A stretch of DNA of 64,000 nt from DAHUYF01 sp035553515 (lineage in GTDB: Bacteria; Pseudomonadota; Alphaproteobacteria; ATCC43930; CGMCC-115725), in the NCBI GenBank assembly GCA_035553515.1, contig DATNDG010000181.1, forward strand, positions 1-64,000, in the 5' to 3' direction. The notes below the pieces were generated by a model. That model was not told the origin of the DNA, ran no database searches, and saw nothing but the letters and a program-made list of their open reading frames with translations. Below, in pieces: positions 1 through 8,663 of the stretch. The stretch's first letter is position 1. Each line of letters starts with the position of its first letter. A program made the position numbers and the translations under genes.

Positions 1-1260
1 CAGCCGGCGATAGGGACGGTTGCGGATGTCGACCAGACCGAAATTGTAGTCCTCGCGATCGGCACGGCCGCCCTCGGGATAGTCGTAGTATTGAAACCAA
101 TGGAGGCCGAGGATGTCGGCGAACCCGGCGAAATTGCGCGCCGCCGCGCCGGCGCCTTCTGCGCGCTCCGCCTGTGTGTCGACCGTCATCAAGTGGCCAT
201 TGTTGCGGTTTCCGGTGCGGTTCTCGCGCGCCGCATAGAACCATTCGGAGATCAGCACCGGCTTGCCGCGGCCGAGCCGCTTCAGCCCGTCGAAGTAGTA
301 GGGAGCGATCCAGCCTTCGGGACTGTCGACATTGTAGTTGGTGGCGATGACATCGACATGTCGCGCTTCGGCCTCGACTGCCATGGGATCGTAATAGATC
401 GGCAGCCGGTCGCCGAGGAAGAGCGCCTGCGGGTCCGCTGCGTATAGCGCGTTCTGCGAGAGCGCGTAGTAATGCTCGGCGACCACTTCGGTCCAGTGGC
501 GCACCGCGGCGATGCCGTTGCCGCCCGGCCTCAGCCGTGTGGCGGCGTGTGCTTGCAGCAGCGCGCCCCAGCTATCAACCCCGGCGGGCGGCAGGAAATC
601 CGCGGTGAAGCGCCGCCAGTCGTCGTGATAGATCCGGCGCAGCTCGAGCACCCAGCGCTGCTTGGTGTAGTTCTGCGCCGGCTTCTGTGAATAGAAGCCG
701 AAGAGCGCGCCGCCCCACCAGCCGACCTCGTTGTCGGAGAAGTAGCCGATGCGATAGGGCGTGTTCCGGTAGGGAGCCGTGAGGCGCACCGCCTCGCGCC
801 GCATCCGCTCCGGCATGGCCGGATCGAAGGGGTCGAACCAGTGGAATTTGGCAAGTCGGCCGAGCTCGAGATTGATCACCGTCGGCATGTGCAGAAGCTG
901 CGGCGCCAACGACCAGGCTCCGGCGGTGTTGAAGCCCCAGCCGATGAGGCGCCGCCGCGCGTCGTCGGCCCAGGCGCCGAGGCTCGGGGCGAAGCGCTGC
1001 CAGGCGTAATGCGGCCGATCGAGATGCGCGCCCGAGGCACCGCCGTCGATGACGTTGACGCCGAGCGAGAAGAAGCGCTCGCCGCAGGGGGTGCGCAGCC
1101 ACGCATCGCCGCGACGATCCCGCTCGACGCTCCAGCGCGTCGAGGGGGCATGGGCGAGATCGCAGGCGAGCGCCTGCGGGGCGAGTGTGGTGAGTGCACC
1201 CGCGAGGAGCGCGGCGAGCGCCGCGGCAGCACACCGCCGCGGCCGGGGCGATCGAGTCAA
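1..1260 (-). CDS. Secreted agarase-like glycoside hydrolase (C-terminus beyond window)
   Basis: About 420 codons are visible; the gene runs off the left edge. Residues 1-35 (from a TTG start) form an Arg-rich then Ala/Leu-rich signal peptide ending near ALAC, so the product is probably exported. A TIM-barrel glycoside hydrolase follows, with segments such as FFSLGVNVIDGG and LIGWGFNTAGAWS that resemble putative beta-agarases. Clan GH-A catalytic glutamates are placed by motif: acid/base E178 in SDNEVGWW and nucleophile E339 in VLISEWFY. Substrate cannot be told from sequence. Another in-frame TTG lies 12 codons upstream, so the start is uncertain. It lies 61 bp downstream of tldD on the same strand and could be co-transcribed. 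Confidence 0.75.
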   Translation of the reverse strand, partial: MTRSPRPRRCAAAALAALLAGALTTLAPQALACDLAHAPSTRWSVERDRRGDAWLRTPCGERFFSLGVNVIDGGASGAHLDRPHYAWQRFAPSLGAWADDARRRLIGWGFNTAGAWSLAPQLLHMPTVINLELGRLAKFHWFDPFDPAMPERMRREAVRLTAPYRNTPYRIGYFSDNEVGWWGGALFGFYSQKPAQNYTKQRWVLELRRIYHDDWRRFTADFLPPAGVDSWGALLQAHAATRLRPGGNGIAAVRHWTEVVAEHYYALSQNALYAADPQALFLGDRLPIYYDPMAVEAEARHVDVIATNYNVDSPEGWIAPYYFDGLKRLGRGKPVLISEWFYAARENRTGNRNNGHLMTVDTQAERAEGAGAAARNFAGFADILGLHWFQYYDYPEGGRADREDYNFGLVDIRNRPYRRL

Positions 1261-1321
1261 GTGCGGCGCCGCCTTCGACCCTTGCCGTCGCGGCAAAGTG
1301 GCTCGCGGCGCAGCTCGGCCA

Positions 1322-2755
1322 TCACGCGGCCGTGCCGCCGACGGTCAGCCCGTCCATGCGCAGCGTCGGCTGGCCAACGCCTACCGGCACGCCCTGTCCA
1401 TCCTTGCCGCAAGTTCCGATGCCGTCGTCGAGCTTCAGGTCATTGCCGATCATGCTGATCTTGGTCAGCGCGTCGGGACCGTTGCCGATCAGCGTCGCGC
1501 CCTTGACCGCCCGCCCGACCTTGCCGTTCTCGATGAGATACGCCTCGGAAGCGGAGAAGACGAACTTGCCGGAGGTGATGTCGACCTGGCCGCCGCCGAA
1601 ATTCACGGCGTAGAGCCCGCGCTTTACCGAAGCGATGATCTCCTGCGGCTCCTTGTCGCCGGCGAGCATGTAGGTGTTGGTCATGCGCGGCATCGGCGCG
1701 TGTGCATAGCTCTGGCGGCGTCCATTGCCGGTCGGCTGCATGCCCATGAGCGAAGCGTTGAGGCGGTCCTGCATGTAACCCCTCAGGACGCCGTCCTCGA
1801 TCAGCACGGTGCGCGAGGAGGGCGTGCCTTCGTCATCGACGGTGAGCGAGCCGCGGCGGTCGCGCAGCGTGCCATCGTCCACGACGGTGACGCCCGAGGC
1901 GGCGACGCGCTGCCCGATCAGCCCGGCAAAGGCCGAAGTCTTCTTACGATTGAAGTCGCCTTCGAGCCCGTGCCCGATCGCTTCATGCAGCATGACGCCC
2001 GGCCAGCCGGGGCCCAGCACAACCGTCATTTCTCCAGCGGGCGCCGGCACCGAGCCAAGATTGACCAGCGCCTGGCGCAACGCCTCGTCAACCTGCGCCT
2101 TCCATTGCGCGGGATCGAAATAGCGCTGGTATTCGACCCGGCCGCCGGCGCCGGAAGACCCCGTCTCCATGCGATCGCCGTCGCCGACCACGATGCTGAC
2201 GCTGAGCCGCACCAGCGGCCGGATGTCGCCGACCCGCGTGCCGTCGCCGCGGAGAATTTCTACTGCCTGCCAGGAGCCCGCCAGCGAGGCGGTGACCTGG
2301 CGGACGCGCGGGTCCTTGCTGCGCGCATAGGCGTCGATCTCAGCCAAGAGCGTCGCCTTGGCGGCGAAGTCGATCTGCGAGAGCGGGTTGGCGTCGGTGT
2401 AGAGGCTCTGGTTGGTGCCGTGCGGCGGCAGGGCGAGGTTGCCGCTGCCACCCTCGCGCACCGCGCGCACTGTCGCCGCGGCGCGGCGGATCGCTGCCTC
2501 CGACAGTTCCGAGGCATGGGCGTAGCCCGCCGCTTCGCCGGAGAGCGCGCGCAGGCCGAACCCCTGCGCCGTGTCGAAGGCCGCGCTCTTGATGCGGCCG
2601 TCATCGAAGGCGAGGCTCTCGGACTGGCTGTATTCGAGGAAGAGCTCGCCGTCATCCATGCCGTGGAGTGCTTCGGCGACGATCTTCTCGACGCGGCCGC
2701 GGTCCATGCCGGTCCGGGTGAAGAACAGTTCGTCGGTGCGGGCGAGATCGCTCAT
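1322..2755 (-). CDS. tldD: Metalloprotease TldD
   Basis: 477-aa member of the TldD/PmbA (U62) family, the large subunit of the TldD-TldE protease that degrades unfolded peptides and matures some peptide natural products. The family HExxxH zinc motif is present as HEAIGH at about residues 257-262, and glycine-rich blocks typical of TldD follow it. The start is ATG 2755 because AAGGAG lies just upstream; an in-frame extension to 2851 lacks any family similarity. It is divergent from ctaC, the common alphaproteobacterial arrangement in which tldD borders the cytochrome oxidase genes. No tldE/pmbA partner is in the window. Length is normal. Confidence 0.93.
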   Translation of the reverse strand: MSDLARTDELFFTRTGMDRGRVEKIVAEALHGMDDGELFLEYSQSESLAFDDGRIKSAAFDTAQGFGLRALSGEAAGYAHASELSEAAIRRAAATVRAVREGGSGNLALPPHGTNQSLYTDANPLSQIDFAAKATLLAEIDAYARSKDPRVRQVTASLAGSWQAVEILRGDGTRVGDIRPLVRLSVSIVVGDGDRMETGSSGAGGRVEYQRYFDPAQWKAQVDEALRQALVNLGSVPAPAGEMTVVLGPGWPGVMLHEAIGHGLEGDFNRKKTSAFAGLIGQRVAASGVTVVDDGTLRDRRGSLTVDDEGTPSSRTVLIEDGVLRGYMQDRLNASLMGMQPTGNGRRQSYAHAPMPRMTNTYMLAGDKEPQEIIASVKRGLYAVNFGGGQVDITSGKFVFSASEAYLIENGKVGRAVKGATLIGNGPDALTKISMIGNDLKLDDGIGTCGKDGQGVPVGVGQPTLRMDGLTVGGTAA

Positions 2756-2922
2756 CGGAAACTCCTTGCGCCTGATGCTTATTGCCAGAGCCGCGCCTTG
2801 CGTGCCAGGGGGAGGTGGCGTACCTCGGCTCCGACGGCGCTCAAAATGCATATGGGCAGCGCTTGGCCGTGGAGAAGCCCGGCGCGGGAGATTCGCAGCC
2901 CGGCCTTGCCGTCCCGCCGCGG

Positions 2923-2937
2923 TTTATGCGGCATAAA
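2923..2937. promoter_or_regulatory. Perfect palindrome TTTATGC-G-GCATAAA
   Basis: Seven-base arms around a single G form a perfect dyad in an otherwise GC-rich gap. It sits 15 bp upstream of the possible ctaC -35 element and could serve as an operator for ctaC, tldD or both. It does not match the FNR box or other motifs I know. Confidence 0.35.
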
Positions 2938-2952
2938 GTCGCAACGTTGCGG

Positions 2953-2982
2953 TTGGCGTCGCGCCGAAACCGGCGCTATTAC
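2953..2982 (+). promoter_or_regulatory. Possible ctaC promoter
   Basis: TTGGCG (2953-2958) and TATTAC (2977-2982) are separated by 18 bp and match the sigma70 hexamers at 4/6 each. This is a weak call made only from consensus resemblance and position. Confidence 0.25.
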
Positions 2983-3172
2983 CAAGGCGTTCGGCGGCCT
3001 CGCTGGCGCTGTTGTCGGTGCGGCGAGCTTTGTTGTAGGGTCGCGCCGCCTTCGCCGCCGCGAGGGACGCGGCGTCCGATCGGCGGGGGCGCTCACGGGC
3101 GGAAGAGTCCGATGGGCAGCGGTACAACCGCTGCTGCCTTCCGCCGCATCCGAGACAGGGGCACTGACGGGC

Positions 3173-4057
3173 ATGGCATTGGTTCCGAGGGTGGCGATCA
3201 AGGGCTGGGCGCCGCGGCTGCGCCGCGTGCTGGCGTGGGGCGGCGCGCTTGCAATAGCGTTGGCCGCAGCGCCGCCTGCGATGGCCGAGCAGCCGGTGGA
3301 TTGGCAGCTCGGACTGCAACGCTCCGCCTCGCCGGTGCGCGATGCCATCGATTCGCTGAACAACGAACTGCTCGTCATCATCACGGTGATCACGCTCTTC
3401 GTGCTGGCGTTGCTGCTCTACGTCATCGTGCGCTTCCGTGCGTCGCGCAATCCGACGCCTTCGCAGACCACGCACAACACGCTGCTGGAGCTGCTCTGGA
3501 CGACGGTGCCGATCCTGATCCTCGTGGTCATCGCCATTCCGTCCTTCAAGCTCCTCTATTACGTCGCCGCGACGCGGCACGCCGACATGACGCTGAAGGT
3601 GACCGGGCATCAGTGGTACTGGAGCTACGAGTATCCCGACAACAAGGACGTCAGCTTCGACAGCACCATCGTCGACCAGAAGGATCTGAAGGCTGGCGAG
3701 CCGCGGCTGCTCACGGTCGACAATCCGGTGGTTGTGCCGGTGGGCGAGAAGATCCGCATCCTGGTGACCGGGACCGACGTGATCCACAGCTGGTTCGTCC
3801 CGTCGATGGGCGTGCAGGAATACGCGGTGATCGGCCGCACCAACGAGGCCTGGATGGAGGTCGAGCGGCCGGGCACTTATTACGGCCAATGCAATCAGAT
3901 CTGCGGCCTGAACCACCCCTTCATGCCGATCGAGATCAAGGCCGTGTCGAAGGAAGATTTCGCAAAGTGGGTCGCCAATCCGAAGATGAGATTCTCCGAG
4001 AACGGCGAGCCGCTCGCAGTGCAGGTTGCCGCGCAGGCAACCCCGCAGGCGCAGTAA
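3173..4057 (+). CDS. ctaC: Cytochrome c oxidase subunit II
   Basis: 294-aa CuA-bearing subunit of the aa3-type terminal oxidase; it accepts electrons from cytochrome c on the periplasmic side. Residues 1-38 are a signal peptide ending AMA, followed by two transmembrane helices at about 66-88 and 105-127. The periplasmic cupredoxin domain carries the aromatic stretch GHQWYWSYEY and the CuA ligands C240-x3-C244-x3-H in CNQICGLNHPFM. ATG 3173 gives a family-like N-terminus; the same frame is open for 2 kb upstream only because it is antisense to tldD. It begins the cta cluster and is followed 22 bp later by ctaD. Confidence 0.96.
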   Translation: MALVPRVAIKGWAPRLRRVLAWGGALAIALAAAPPAMAEQPVDWQLGLQRSASPVRDAIDSLNNELLVIITVITLFVLALLLYVIVRFRASRNPTPSQTTHNTLLELLWTTVPILILVVIAIPSFKLLYYVAATRHADMTLKVTGHQWYWSYEYPDNKDVSFDSTIVDQKDLKAGEPRLLTVDNPVVVPVGEKIRILVTGTDVIHSWFVPSMGVQEYAVIGRTNEAWMEVERPGTYYGQCNQICGLNHPFMPIEIKAVSKEDFAKWVANPKMRFSENGEPLAVQVAAQATPQAQ

Positions 4058-4079
4058 GCATCGGACGAGGATAGCACTC

Positions 4080-5711
4080 ATGTCGTACGGATCGACCGCC
4101 CACGCAGACGAACATGCGCATGACCATCGCCCGGGCTTCCTGACCCGCTGGCTGCTCTCGACCAATCACAAGGACATCGGCACTCTCTATCTGATCTTTG
4201 CCATCTGTGCCGGGCTCATCGGCGGCGCCGTGTCGGTGGCGATCCGCGCCAATCTGATGCTGCCGGGCGACCGGCTCTTCGGCGACGACCACCAGCTCTA
4301 CAACGTGATGATCACCGCCCACGGGCTGATCATGATCTTCTTCATGGTCATGCCGGCGATGATCGGCGGTTTCGGCAACTGGTTCGTGCCGATCATGATC
4401 GGCGCGCCGGACATGGCCTTCCCGCGCCTCAACAACATCAGCTTCTGGCTGCTGGTGCCGTCCTTCTGCCTGCTGCTCGGCTCGGCCTTTGTGCCGGGGC
4501 CGCCCGGCGGCTACGGCGCCGGGACCGGCTGGACACTCTACCCGCCGCTCAGTAGCGTCGAAGGTCACCCCGGCCCTGCCGTCGACATGGTGATCTTCGC
4601 GCTCCATCTCGCGGGCGCGTCCTCGATCCTCGGCGCGATCAACTTCATCACCACGATCTTCAACATGCGCGCGCCGGGCATGACCTTGCACAAGATGCCG
4701 CTCTTCTGCTGGTCGATCCTGGTGACGGCATTCCTGCTGCTGCTGTCGCTGCCGGTGCTTGGCGGCGCCATCACCATGCTGCTCACCGACCGCAATTTCG
4801 GCACGGCCTTCTTCAATCCGGCCGGCGGCGGCGATCCGCTGCTCTTCCTGCACCTCTTCTGGTTCTTCGGCCATCCCGAGGTCTACATCATGATCCTGCC
4901 GGGCTTCGGCATGATCAGCCAGGTCGTCTCGACCTTCTCGAAGAAGCCAGTGTTTGGCTATCTCGGTATGGCCTATGCCATGGTCGCCATCGGCGTCATC
5001 GGCTTCGTCGTCTGGGCGCACCACATGTTCACCACCGGCATCAGCGTCGACACCCGCGCCTACTTCACTGCGGCGACGATGGTCATCGCCGTGCCGACGG
5101 GCATCAAGATCTTCTCCTGGATCGCGACGATGTGGGACGGCTCGATCGAGTTCAAGACGCCGATGCTGTTCGCCGTCGGCTTCATCTTCCTCTTCACGAT
5201 CGGCGGCGTCACCGGCGTGGTGCTGGCCAACGCCGGTGTCGACGTGGCGCTGCACAACACCTATTACGTGGTGGCGCATTTCCACTACGTGCTGTCGCTC
5301 GGCGCCGTCTTCTCGCTCTTTGCGGGCTTCTACTACTGGTTCGGCAAGATGAGCGGCCGGCAATACAACGAGACGTTCGGCAAGATCCATTTCTGGCTGA
5401 CCTTCATCGGCGTCAACCTGACCTTCTTCCCGATGCACTTCCTCGGGCTCGCCGGCATGCCGCGACGCATCAGCGACTACCCCGATGCGTTCGCCGGCTG
5501 GAACATGGTCGCGTCGATCGGCTCCTACATCTCCTACGCGGCGACGCTGTGGTTCGTTTTCGTCGTCTTCCACACGCTGCTCGCCGGCAAGAAGGCGGCG
5601 GCCAATCCGTGGGGCGTCGGGGCGACGACACTCGAATGGACCCTGCCTTCACCGCCGCCGTTCCATACCTATGAGGAGCTGCCCCACATCGCTCCCAGCG
5701 CCGGCCACTGA
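4080..5711 (+). CDS. ctaD: Cytochrome c oxidase subunit I
   Basis: 543-aa catalytic subunit holding heme a and the heme a3-CuB centre. It has about twelve hydrophobic helices, with hallmark segments FFMVMPAMIGGFGNWFVP, FWFFGHPEVYI (CuB histidine and the Glu/Tyr region), HHMF (CuB His pair) and the double-heme HFHYVLSLG. The N-terminus is a short His-rich cytosolic segment. ATG 4080 is preceded by GAGGA and follows ctaC by 22 bp, so the two are surely co-transcribed. Length is typical of alphaproteobacterial CtaD. Full-length antisense frames on the minus strand are artefacts of GC bias. Confidence 0.97.
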   Translation: MSYGSTAHADEHAHDHRPGFLTRWLLSTNHKDIGTLYLIFAICAGLIGGAVSVAIRANLMLPGDRLFGDDHQLYNVMITAHGLIMIFFMVMPAMIGGFGNWFVPIMIGAPDMAFPRLNNISFWLLVPSFCLLLGSAFVPGPPGGYGAGTGWTLYPPLSSVEGHPGPAVDMVIFALHLAGASSILGAINFITTIFNMRAPGMTLHKMPLFCWSILVTAFLLLLSLPVLGGAITMLLTDRNFGTAFFNPAGGGDPLLFLHLFWFFGHPEVYIMILPGFGMISQVVSTFSKKPVFGYLGMAYAMVAIGVIGFVVWAHHMFTTGISVDTRAYFTAATMVIAVPTGIKIFSWIATMWDGSIEFKTPMLFAVGFIFLFTIGGVTGVVLANAGVDVALHNTYYVVAHFHYVLSLGAVFSLFAGFYYWFGKMSGRQYNETFGKIHFWLTFIGVNLTFFPMHFLGLAGMPRRISDYPDAFAGWNMVASIGSYISYAATLWFVFVVFHTLLAGKKAAANPWGVGATTLEWTLPSPPPFHTYEELPHIAPSAGH

Positions 5712-5791
5712 GCGACCGCCAGTATGACGATGAGCCGAACGGCGATTTGGCACGGCAGCGGAAGGCCTGAGGGGCGGCGCGGAGCCGGCAG

Positions 5792-6712
5792 ATGACCGGC
5801 CTCTCCACCGCTCCCTCGGCCGCGACGGCGTTCGCCGGTCCTGCTGTTGGCGACTATGTGGCGCTGCTGAAGCCGCGGGTGATGTCGCTCGTCGTCTTCA
5901 CCGGCTTCGTCGGGCTCTACCTGGCGCCGGGCCACATTCACCCTGTGCTGGGCGCCATCGCCGTGCTGTGCATTGCAGTCGGCGCCGGCGCTGCGGGCGC
6001 CATCAACATGTGGTACGACCGCGACATCGACGCGGTGATGCGGCGGACCCAGGGACGGCCGCTGCCGGCCGGCCGCATGGCGCCGGGTGAGGCGCTGGGC
6101 TTCGGCTGCGTGCTGGCCGGCGCCTCGGTTCTGGTCATGGGGCTCGGCGTCAACTGGGTGGCGGCGGCGCTGCTGGCGCTCACCATCGCCTTCTATGTCC
6201 TGATCTACACGGTCTGGCTGAAGCGCCGCACGCCACAGAACATCGTCATCGGTGGTGCCGCCGGCGCGTTTCCACCGATGGTCGGCTGGGCCGCGGTCAC
6301 CGGCGATGTCGGCATTCCGGCGTTGCTGCTCTTCGGCATCATCTTCTTCTGGACCCCGCCGCATTTCTGGGCGCTGGCGCTCTACCGCTCGGGCGATTAT
6401 GAGCGGGCCGGCGTACCGATGCTGCCGGTCGTCGCCGGTCCGCGCGAAACCAAGAAGCAGATGCTCGCCTATACGATCGCGTTGTGGCCGCTGACGCTCG
6501 CGCCGACGCTGATCGGCCTTGCTGGTTGGCTTTACGGCGGCGTGGCGCTGACCATGAGCGCGCTCTTTACGTTTGCCGCCATCCGCGTCTGGCGCGATCC
6601 GGGCGAACGGAGCGCCAAGCAGATGTTCGGCTTTTCGATCCTCTATCTCTTCGTGCTTTTCGCCTTCCTGGTGATCGATCACATGCCTGGCTTCGCCGGG
6701 TTCCTGGGCTAG
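5792..6712 (+). CDS. ctaB: Protoheme IX farnesyltransferase
   Basis: 306-aa UbiA-family membrane prenyltransferase that converts heme B to heme O, the first step to heme A for the oxidase encoded next door. The polyprenyl-diphosphate-binding Asp motif is present as NMWYDRDIDAVMRRT near residue 70-85, with the second conserved region AGAFPPMVGW and the FFWTPPHFWAL block that is diagnostic of CtaB. Multiple transmembrane helices fill the rest. The start ATG is 80 bp after ctaD. Heme A synthase (ctaA) is not in this window. Confidence 0.96.
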   Translation: MTGLSTAPSAATAFAGPAVGDYVALLKPRVMSLVVFTGFVGLYLAPGHIHPVLGAIAVLCIAVGAGAAGAINMWYDRDIDAVMRRTQGRPLPAGRMAPGEALGFGCVLAGASVLVMGLGVNWVAAALLALTIAFYVLIYTVWLKRRTPQNIVIGGAAGAFPPMVGWAAVTGDVGIPALLLFGIIFFWTPPHFWALALYRSGDYERAGVPMLPVVAGPRETKKQMLAYTIALWPLTLAPTLIGLAGWLYGGVALTMSALFTFAAIRVWRDPGERSAKQMFGFSILYLFVLFAFLVIDHMPGFAGFLG

Positions 6713-6716
6713 AGCG

Positions 6717-6842
6717 ATGTTGAGCATGGCCGACGATCACGAGAGGCAAAGGCGGGCGCGGAACCGGGCGCTATTTGCCGTGCTGCTGGGGCTCGTCGTG
6801 CTCTTCTACATCATGGCGCTCGTCAAGATGGGGGCCTTCTGA
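6717..6842 (+). CDS. CoxF-like small membrane protein
   Basis: A 41-aa frame starting MLSMADDHERQRRARNR, followed by one transmembrane helix at about residues 18-36. Its stop overlaps the ctaG start as TGATG, which argues for translation. A charged short N-terminus plus one helix between ctaB and ctaG is the usual description of the small CoxF-like peptides of alphaproteobacterial oxidase clusters. An internal ATG at 6726 could be the true start. Function is inferred from position only: oxidase assembly or stability. Confidence 0.7.
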   Translation: MLSMADDHERQRRARNRALFAVLLGLVVLFYIMALVKMGAF

Positions 6843-7426
6843 TGACGCCGCGCGGACGCGAGCGCACTACCGTCACGGCGCTGCTCCTCGTGCTCGGCGC
6901 GATGGTCGGTCTGACCGCCGCCTCGGTGCCGCTTTACCGCATCTTCTGCCAGGCGACAGGCTATGAGGGGACGACGCAGAACGCCGCCGCCGCTCCGGCG
7001 CACGAAGTGATGGGAAAGCTCATCACCGTCCGCTTTGATGCGAACACGGCGCCCGATCTCGGCTGGAAGTTCCGTCCACTCGTCGCTTCGGTGAAGGTGC
7101 ATCCGGGCGAGGAGAAGGTGATCGCCTACCGCGCGACCAACCTGACGAATCAGCCGGAGACCGGCACGGCGACGCACAACGTGACGCCGCTTAAGGCCGG
7201 CATCTATTTCGACAAGCTGCAATGCTTCTGCTTTACCAAGCAGCACCTGGCGCCGGGCCAGAGCGTCGATCTCACCGTCTCCTTCTTCGTCGATCCCGAT
7301 ATCGTCAAGGATCCCAACACTCGCGATGTCGACACCATCACTCTGAGCTACACCATGTTCCGCGCCCAAGGGGACACGCCCGAGCGGCGCCCCGCAGGGC
7401 CGGCGCAAACTGCTTCCCGCAATTGA
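6842..7426 (+). CDS. ctaG: Cytochrome c oxidase assembly protein CtaG/Cox11
   Basis: 194-aa membrane-anchored copper chaperone that delivers copper to CuB of subunit I. An N-terminal helix (about 12-33) precedes a periplasmic immunoglobulin-like domain. PLYRIFCQATGYEG and the copper-binding C128-F-C130-F motif in LQCFCFTKQ are both present. The start overlaps the preceding small gene (TGATG) and ctaE follows 30 bp later. All catalytic features expected of Cox11 are intact. Confidence 0.96.
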   Translation: MTPRGRERTTVTALLLVLGAMVGLTAASVPLYRIFCQATGYEGTTQNAAAAPAHEVMGKLITVRFDANTAPDLGWKFRPLVASVKVHPGEEKVIAYRATNLTNQPETGTATHNVTPLKAGIYFDKLQCFCFTKQHLAPGQSVDLTVSFFVDPDIVKDPNTRDVDTITLSYTMFRAQGDTPERRPAGPAQTASRN

Positions 7427-7456
7427 GGCGCGTCAACGATCTTTCGAGAGCAAGCC

Positions 7457-8269
7457 ATGAGCAGCAGCACCCATAGCGAGCCGAAGCATCCTTACCATCT
7501 GGTCGATCCCAGCCCCTGGCCGCTGCTCGGCGCGCTCAGTGCCGGGCTCATGTTCGGTGGTGGCGTCCTCTACATGCATGGCGGGCCGCTCTGGCTGATC
7601 GCGCCGGGGCTCATCGGCGTGCTCACCATCATGTTCCTCTGGTGGCGCGACGTCATTCGCGAGGGGGAGTTCCAGGGCCATCACACACCAGTGGTGCAGA
7701 TCGGACTCCGCTATGGCATGGCGCTCTTCATCGCCTCGGAGGTGATGTTCTTCGCCGCCTTCTTCTGGGCGTTCTTCACCTCGAGCCTCTTCCCGGTCGG
7801 CGGCGTGTGGCCGCCGAAGGGCATCCATCCTTTCGACCCTTGGGATATCGCGTTCCTCAACACGCTGGTCCTGCTCACCTCCGGCACGACCGTCACCTGG
7901 GCGCATCACGCGCTGCTCGAGAACGATCGCAAGGGGCTGATCCAGGGGCTCGGCATCACCATCCTACTCGGCATCACCTTCACCTGCCTGCAGGCTTGGG
8001 AGTACAGCCACGCCGCCTTCGGCTTCAAAGACGGGATCTATCCCTCCACCTTCTTCATGGCGACCGGATTCCACGGTGCCCACGTCATCATCGGCACCAC
8101 CTTTCTCGCGGTGAATTTCTTCCGCGCGCTGGCCGGCCATTTCAAGCCGGACCACCATTTCGGCTTCGAGGCGGCCGCCTGGTACTGGCACTTCGTCGAC
8201 GTCGTCTGGCTCTTCCTCTTCATCTGCATCTACTGGTGGGGCGGCAGCGGGGCGGCTGGCGCGGGTTGA
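7457..8269 (+). CDS. ctaE: Cytochrome c oxidase subunit III
   Basis: 270-aa, seven-helix subunit III of the aa3 oxidase. The N-terminus HPYHLVDPSPWPLLG, the EGEFQGHHT loop and the C-terminal WYWHFVDVVWLFLF signature are all characteristic. It probably stabilises proton uptake into subunit I. Its stop codon overlaps the TTG start of the DUF983 gene by 3 bp. Confidence 0.96.
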   Translation: MSSSTHSEPKHPYHLVDPSPWPLLGALSAGLMFGGGVLYMHGGPLWLIAPGLIGVLTIMFLWWRDVIREGEFQGHHTPVVQIGLRYGMALFIASEVMFFAAFFWAFFTSSLFPVGGVWPPKGIHPFDPWDIAFLNTLVLLTSGTTVTWAHHALLENDRKGLIQGLGITILLGITFTCLQAWEYSHAAFGFKDGIYPSTFFMATGFHGAHVIIGTTFLAVNFFRALAGHFKPDHHFGFEAAAWYWHFVDVVWLFLFICIYWWGGSGAAGAG

Positions 8270-8643
8270 GCGAGCGCCTCTATCCACCGGTCTCGCCGCT
8301 GGCGGCGGCGCTCCTCTGCCGCTGCCCGCGCTGCGGCGAGGGGCGCCTCTTTGACGGGCTCTTGAGCGTGGCGCCCCGCTGCACGCGCTGCGAGCTCGAT
8401 CTGCGCGCTCAGGATGCCGGCGACGGGCCGGCTGTGTTCGTCGTCTTCATCCTCGGCGCGCTTACGGTCCTGCTCGCCATCCTGGTCGAGATCCTTTTCG
8501 CGCCGCCGCTCTGGGTGCATGTCGTACTCTGGACGCCGCTGGTGGTTGGCGGTGCCATCCTGCTGCTGCGCCCGCTCAAGGCCGGCCTCATCGCACTGCA
8601 ATACCGGCATCGCCAGCTCGGCGCCCCGCCTGCCGCAGGCTGA
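8266..8643 (+). CDS. DUF983 family membrane protein
   Basis: 125-aa protein starting at TTG 8266, which overlaps the ctaE stop and gives MSERLYPPVSPLAAALLCRC. The first 45 residues hold two cysteine pairs (CRCPRCGEGRLF and CTRCELD) that look like a zinc ribbon. Two transmembrane helices follow at about 55-75 and 80-100. DUF983 proteins are regularly found between ctaE and SURF1 in alphaproteobacteria and are presumed to help oxidase biogenesis; the biochemical role is not known. No ATG is available at a sensible position, so the TTG start is likely real. Confidence 0.85.
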   Translation: MSERLYPPVSPLAAALLCRCPRCGEGRLFDGLLSVAPRCTRCELDLRAQDAGDGPAVFVVFILGALTVLLAILVEILFAPPLWVHVVLWTPLVVGGAILLLRPLKAGLIALQYRHRQLGAPPAAG

Positions 8644-8663
8644 GGCGCGCGTCGAGGAACGCC

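Larger units (their letters stand above)
2756..3172. other. Divergent tldD-ctaC intergenic region (417 bp)
   Basis: This gap separates the divergent starts of tldD and ctaC. No convincing gene is present; the long plus-strand frame that crosses it is an antisense artefact of tldD. It contains a 15-bp palindrome (2923-2937) and a possible sigma70-like promoter (2953-2982) reading toward ctaC. About 190 bp of leader would then precede ctaC. Confidence 0.5.

Noticed and set aside
1049..3172. Long plus-strand frame continuous with ctaC
   Set aside because: It is antisense to tldD, lacks any recognisable domain, and the true CtaC signal peptide begins at 3173.
3936..5573. 545-codon minus-strand frame over ctaD
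   Set aside because: It mirrors ctaD in a GC-rich genome and shows only Arg/Asp/Glu/His-rich low-complexity sequence.
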